A DNA stretch of 10,018 bases from Ignavibacteria bacterium (GTDB taxonomy: Bacteria; Bacteroidota; Ignavibacteria; Ignavibacteriales; Melioribacteraceae), in NCBI GenBank assembly GCA_027347805.1, contig DAIEQP010000036.1, positions 1-10,018 of the forward strand, in the 5' to 3' direction. Shown in pieces: positions 6,898-10,018 of the stretch. The position numbers and the translations under genes are program-made. The notes under the pieces were generated by a model that did no database searches, was not told where the DNA came from, and was given only the letters and a program-made list of their open reading frames with translations. How positions within the stretch are numbered: the first letter of the stretch is position 1; every line of letters begins with the position of its first letter.

Positions 6898-8845
6898 TAC
6901 TATCTTTTGCTATTGGGAAAGAAATTATAAACTCTGCACCTTTTCCGCTTTCCGATTCAAGTTTTATTAACCCACCCATCATTTCAACCAGTTTTTTTAC
7001 TATTGATAAGCCTAAACCTGTTGAATGTTCTCCTGCAGTAGGCCTCGCCGATAATCGAGCAAATTTCTGAAATAATTTTTTCTTGTCATTTTCTGTAAAA
7101 CCCGGGCCCTCATCTTTAAATTTAATTTCGATGAAATTTTTATCATCAGAGTATTTTGTTGTTATAAATATTCTCTTGTCAGGTGGTGAAAACTTAATTG
7201 CGTTGGATAGAATATTCTGACATATCTGACTAGTCAGATTTTGATCAGCATTAATAAAACATTCTCCATCAGGATGTATCTCAACAATAGTTATATTTTT
7301 CTTTGAAGTGATTTCTTTGAATTGCAGTTTCAAATCATTCACAACTTCGTGTAAAGAAATATTTTCCATGTTGGTATTTAATTTACCCTGTTCAATTGCA
7401 TTTACGTCTAAAAGATTTTTTACAATCGAGAACATTCTTTTAGATGCCTTTTCAATTTCCATTAGAAAATCAAGATGCTCCTCAGCCGTTAAATCTTTAT
7501 CTTCTCTTAAAATTTCTGCAAACGAACTAATTGCAATTAACGGATTCTTTAGATCATGGGCGGCAATACCTAAAAATTCATTCTTATCTTCATTAAGCTC
7601 CAAAACACGTTGATAGGCTTTCTTTAATTCTTTGTTCGATTCACTTAATTCATTTGTTCTTTGAGCTACTTTCACTTCAAGATTTTTAGCATAATCTTCT
7701 AGCAGATCTTTTTGTTTCTCAATCTCATCAAAGTTTTTTCTTAGCTGGCTTCCCATTGATGTAAGTGAGTTTCCAAGTTGACCAATCGAATCATCAGCCA
7801 GATAATCAAACGAAACTTCAAAATTACCAGCAGCAATTGTTTTTGAAGTATCTGCCATTTGTATAATTGGTTTACTAAGATGTTTCGAAAACATTTTGGC
7901 GATTACCACAGATGAAATAACGCTAATCAGAATAAATATTGAGAAAAATATGAATGCATCCCGAACAACTGAATATGCAACTTCTTCCGGAAGTGCTGCA
8001 ACAACAGCCCAATTAATTCTTTGAGTACATGAAAATGAAGTTACGTATTTTTTATTGGAAGGGTCGGTATAGTTATTTACAAGAGTAATTCTATTTTTAG
8101 ATCTTAAAAGCGATACAGCTTCATTTACAACTTTTTCCGGAAAATTTGTCATTAAACGGGAATTAAAAAATTTTTTACCTGATTCATCTATTACAAATAC
8201 ATAACCGGCTTTATTTAAGTAATGATTTTCCACTTCACTTGATATTTCAGAAAAATCAATCTGGGCAACAATCACAGCATCTCCCAGATGAGGTATTTTT
8301 GTTTTCATCATCAAGGCTGAAATCCAGGTTTCAATATTCCTGTCATATTCAGGTGCGGAGAAATATATGGACAAATTATTTTTCGTTAATAATAAACCAG
8401 GATCAACTTTTCCCAATCGTTTCGAGAGAGGAATAAATTGATTGTTCTTTGTTTTTTTAAAATCTTTTCGGGAAGATATTACCTCCTCATAACCATTTTT
8501 TGTTTTTACATCAACAGATAATGAAAGTAAATTGTCAATTTTTTCAACACTAGATACAAGAAATGCAATTTTCTGATCGGAGTCTAATTCGGGATTTTCA
8601 AATACATTTTTTATCAGCTCAATTGATTCTAGTGCCGACCTTACTTTTGAATCAACATTTGAAGCTACCGACGTTGTAGAGAAAATTATCTGGCCGTCGA
8701 CATTACTTTTAAGCTCATTTCTAATTAATCCAGTAATGCTATAACTAATAATTAAACCTGGAATTACAGCCATTGCAAACATTAAAACAACAAGTTTTGT
8801 ATGCCATGGCAAACGCCCGAATTTCCCAAAATTCAGAGTTTTCAT
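6881..8845 (-). CDS. Membrane sensor histidine kinase (dCache-HAMP-HisKA-HATPase)
   Basis: This 654-residue kinase should sense an extracytoplasmic signal and autophosphorylate a histidine. Membrane segments lie at about 17-40 and 297-317. The roughly 255 residues between them look like a double Cache ligand-binding region, with the family-like strands KAGYVFVIDESGKKFFNSR (212-230) and NWAVVAALPEE (278-288). A HAMP-type linker spans about 318-372, with the conserved SKPIIQM and the D-x-IGQLG turn. A coiled coil (373-420) leads to the H-box FLGIAAHDLKNPL, with His430 as the phospho-acceptor. The ATPase domain has an N-box (QNILSNAIKFSP, Asn544 and Asn548), G1 (DEGPGF, 578-583), an F-box (LFQKF) and G2 (TGLGLSIVKKL, 609-619), so it looks active. 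Length suits the family. It starts at ATG with only weak upstream Shine-Dalgarno likeness. It is divergent from the regulator, 75 nt away, and overlaps the FecR-like gene by 17 nt. The ligand cannot be read from sequence. Confidence 0.95.
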   Translation of the reverse strand: MKTLNFGKFGRLPWHTKLVVLMFAMAVIPGLIISYSITGLIRNELKSNVDGQIIFSTTSVASNVDSKVRSALESIELIKNVFENPELDSDQKIAFLVSSVEKIDNLLSLSVDVKTKNGYEEVISSRKDFKKTKNNQFIPLSKRLGKVDPGLLLTKNNLSIYFSAPEYDRNIETWISALMMKTKIPHLGDAVIVAQIDFSEISSEVENHYLNKAGYVFVIDESGKKFFNSRLMTNFPEKVVNEAVSLLRSKNRITLVNNYTDPSNKKYVTSFSCTQRINWAVVAALPEEVAYSVVRDAFIFFSIFILISVISSVVIAKMFSKHLSKPIIQMADTSKTIAAGNFEVSFDYLADDSIGQLGNSLTSMGSQLRKNFDEIEKQKDLLEDYAKNLEVKVAQRTNELSESNKELKKAYQRVLELNEDKNEFLGIAAHDLKNPLIAISSFAEILREDKDLTAEEHLDFLMEIEKASKRMFSIVKNLLDVNAIEQGKLNTNMENISLHEVVNDLKLQFKEITSKKNITIVEIHPDGECFINADQNLTSQICQNILSNAIKFSPPDKRIFITTKYSDDKNFIEIKFKDEGPGFTENDKKKLFQKFARLSARPTAGEHSTGLGLSIVKKLVEMMGGLIKLESESGKGAEFIISFPIAKDSNEQEA

Positions 8846-8920
8846 TGGTTCTTTTATTAGTGAAGGAAGAATACTATTTTATTATTAGTCTTAATTTAAT
8901 TTAATGAAAATTGGTTAATA
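8846..8920. promoter_or_regulatory. Divergent control region between kinase operon and response regulator
   Basis: These 75 nt must hold the promoters, or at least the translation starts, for both directions. The stretch is very AT-rich, including a TTAATTTAATTTAAT run at 8891-8905. An exact 8-mer, TTATTAGT, occurs at 8854-8861 and again at 8882-8889, 28 bp apart. I could not fix -35/-10 or Bacteroidota-type -33/-7 elements. Neither start has a strong Shine-Dalgarno site. Control of both genes by the regulator's own output domain is plausible but not shown. Confidence 0.55.
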
Positions 8921-9553
8921 ATGATAAAAATAATTGTCGCGGATGATCACCCGTTACTGAGAGCCGGCTTAGTACAAACTATTAACAAAGAAGTTGATAT
9001 GAAGGTTCACGCCGAAGCTGGAAGCGGTGAAGAATTACTTTCAAAAGTAAGCGATGAAAATTTTGATGTTGCTATCCTTGACATTGAATTACCTGGCAGA
9101 AATGGTATAGAAACCCTTATGGAATTAAGAAGCCAGGGCAGCAAATTACCCGTGATAATTTTGAGCGCCAAATCTGAAGAAAGATTTGGTGTGCGCGCAA
9201 TTCAAGCCGGGGCTAATTCATATATATCCAAGGAAGACCATAAAACCAATCTGGTTGATGCAATTAGGAAAGTTAAAGGCGGTAAAAAATTTATCACAGC
9301 AAAACTTTCAGAAATACTTGCAGAGAATATAGATTCAAGTTCAAGCAAGCCGCTTCATGAAAATTTATCAAACCGTGAATTAGAAGTTATGCATCATATA
9401 GCCCTTGGAAAACCTGTAAGTGAAATTGCGGAAACATTATCATTAAGCATTAATACGGTTAATACTTATCGCGCAAGAATTTTGGAAAAACTTCGACTTG
9501 AAAACAATACCCAAATTGCTATTTACGCACTTCAAAATAATTTATTAGACTAA
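8921..9553 (+). CDS. NarL/FixJ-family response regulator with LuxR-type HTH
   Basis: This 210-residue cytoplasmic regulator has an N-terminal receiver (about 1-120) and a C-terminal LuxR/GerE DNA-binding domain (about 147-207). The receiver keeps the acidic pair Asp8-Asp9 (VADDHPLLRAGL), the phospho-acceptor Asp54 (AILDIELPGRNG), Ser82 in the switch position (IILSAKS) and Lys104 (YISKED). The output domain shows LSNRELEVMHHIALGKPVSE followed by the recognition-helix region SINTVNTYRARILEKL. Length and layout are typical of the family, so it should bind DNA as a phosphorylated dimer. It starts at ATG 8921; the nearest upstream ATG (8903) runs into a stop. It is transcribed away from the kinase, with a 75-nt shared upstream region, so it is probably the kinase's partner, although NarL-type regulators usually pair with HisKA_3 kinases. 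A nested inverted repeat lies just after its stop. Confidence 0.95.
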   Translation: MIKIIVADDHPLLRAGLVQTINKEVDMKVHAEAGSGEELLSKVSDENFDVAILDIELPGRNGIETLMELRSQGSKLPVIILSAKSEERFGVRAIQAGANSYISKEDHKTNLVDAIRKVKGGKKFITAKLSEILAENIDSSSSKPLHENLSNRELEVMHHIALGKPVSEIAETLSLSINTVNTYRARILEKLRLENNTQIAIYALQNNLLD

Positions 9554-9562
9554 AACTTTATT

Positions 9563-9620
9563 AATGGTATATAAAAAGGAACGGGTAAAGTTAGGCATAC
9601 CTTTACCCTGTGATACCATT
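9563..9620. terminator. Nested inverted repeat, likely terminator between convergent genes
   Basis: The inner arms GGGTAAAG (9583-9590) and CTTTACCC (9601-9608) are perfect complements around a 10-nt loop. Outer arms AATGGTAT (9563-9570) and ATACCATT (9613-9620) are also perfect complements. Read on the minus strand, the inner stem is followed four bases later by a TTTTT run, which fits a rho-independent terminator for the 9620-10018 gene, whose stop codon (9622-9620) abuts the outer arm. Read on the plus strand there is no good U run, so it may be weaker for the regulator gene. Confidence 0.6.
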
Positions 9621-9904
9621 TATTGACCAAGTAAACCTTTTAATTTATCCTTCAGAAAATTTTGTTTTTGCTTATCCAGTTGATTTGTCAACTCCTGTTT
9701 TTTTGATTCAACAATGCTTAGCTGTTCATTTAACAAGCTTTGGTATCCTGCCATCTGATTATTGATTTCAGAGAGTTTTGATTTATATAAATCATTGAAT
9801 TTTTTCAATTCAGTCTGTACAACAGCATCAAACTTTTGTTTAAGCTGAGATTGAAGTTTTGCAACTTCTTCTCCAAGAACTGCAGAAATTCTTTGAGTTA
9901 ATAC
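9620..9904 (-). pseudogene. Downstream fragment of an interrupted coiled-coil-ended protein
   Basis: After the TAA at 9907-9905, the same frame stays open for 94 more codons to a TAA at 9622-9620. The product would be polar and coiled-coil-like, rich in Lys, Gln, Leu and Glu (VLTQRISAVLGEEVAKLQ at the top, KQNFLKDKLKGLLGQ at the end). The only start-type codon in the upper part is a TTG at 9808, which would give 62 residues but has no Shine-Dalgarno site, so independent translation is doubtful. It reads smoothly as the tail of the 9905-10018 protein. The pattern of a beta-rich segment ending in S-x-DLD followed by a helical tail recalls the uncharacterised outer-membrane-bacteria family TIGR03545, but this is from memory and unsure. 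A point nonsense mutation (Lys AAA to TAA), a sequencing error or readthrough would all explain it. Confidence 0.55.
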
Positions 9905-10018
9905 TTAATCAAGATCAGTAGACAAAGCAATATCGAAAGGACCGCCTGTATTCCATAATCTGAACTTAACATTAAATTCCCTTATACCTGATAACGCTTT
10001 TTGAACCAATTCTTCCAC
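9905..10018 (-). CDS. Upstream part of the interrupted protein (start beyond the window)
   Basis: From the right edge, 37 codons run to a TAA at 9907-9905. The segment contains IREFNVKFRLWNTGG and then PFDIALSTDLD, which reads as amphipathic beta strands of the kind seen near the end of AsmA-like or TIGR03545-like envelope proteins (tentative). It enters from outside the window, so the true N-terminus and length are not visible; the GTG at the extreme edge should not be taken as the start. The frame is the same as that of the 94 codons after the stop, so the protein appears to be cut about 94 residues short. No function can be given. Confidence 0.6.
   Translation of the reverse strand: MEELVQKALSGIREFNVKFRLWNTGGPFDIALSTDLD

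Noticed and set aside
7308..7613. A 101-codon plus-strand open frame inside the kinase gene.
   Set aside because: It is the antisense shadow of the DHp and ATPase coding region, where the minus-strand motifs are clear.
9620..9808. A stand-alone 62-residue small protein starting at TTG 9808.
   Set aside because: It lacks a ribosome binding site, and the frame is open upstream to the TAA at 9907 with matching coiled-coil character, so it is better explained as the tail of an interrupted gene.

Overview
The window is AT-rich and almost fully coding. It holds a three-gene minus-strand operon (histidine kinase, LysM/FecR protein, giant PKD-repeat protein), a divergent response regulator, and the tail of an interrupted gene at the right edge. 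Style suggests a Gram-negative member of the Bacteroidota/Chlorobi/Ignavibacteria group: low G+C, many A/T-ending codons, Sec signal peptides ending in (A/S)-Q, tandem PKD surface proteins, weak Shine-Dalgarno sites, and an envelope-type FecR/LysM protein. This placement is inferred from style, not from a marker gene.

Layout. Positions 1-4568 (minus) carry the first 1522 residues of a secreted giant protein that continues past the left edge. It has a signal peptide, an unrecognised N-terminal region, a divergent Cys-paired PKD-like domain, twelve PKD-type repeats in an almost fixed 87-residue register, and an Ig-like domain. Its gene starts 13 nt after a 771-residue exported protein (4582-6897, minus) with LysM-like, FecR-like, fibronectin-like and bacterial Ig-like modules. 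That gene overlaps by 17 nt the 3' end of a 654-residue dCache-HAMP-HisKA histidine kinase gene (6881-8845, minus). A 75-nt gap separates the kinase from a divergent NarL/FixJ-type response regulator (8921-9553, plus). After a nested inverted repeat comes a minus-strand coding stretch (9620-10018) whose reading frame is broken by a single in-frame TAA.

Reading it together. The kinase and regulator look like a two-component pair sharing a divergent control region. The kinase is transcribed with two envelope proteins, so the unit may sense an extracellular cue and build or adjust a cell-surface structure. The kinase-regulator pairing and the surface role are inferences; the reading frames, overlaps and domain motifs are seen directly. 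No RNA genes, CRISPR arrays, insertion sequences or phage genes were seen, and no gene-free stretch exceeds 300 bases.
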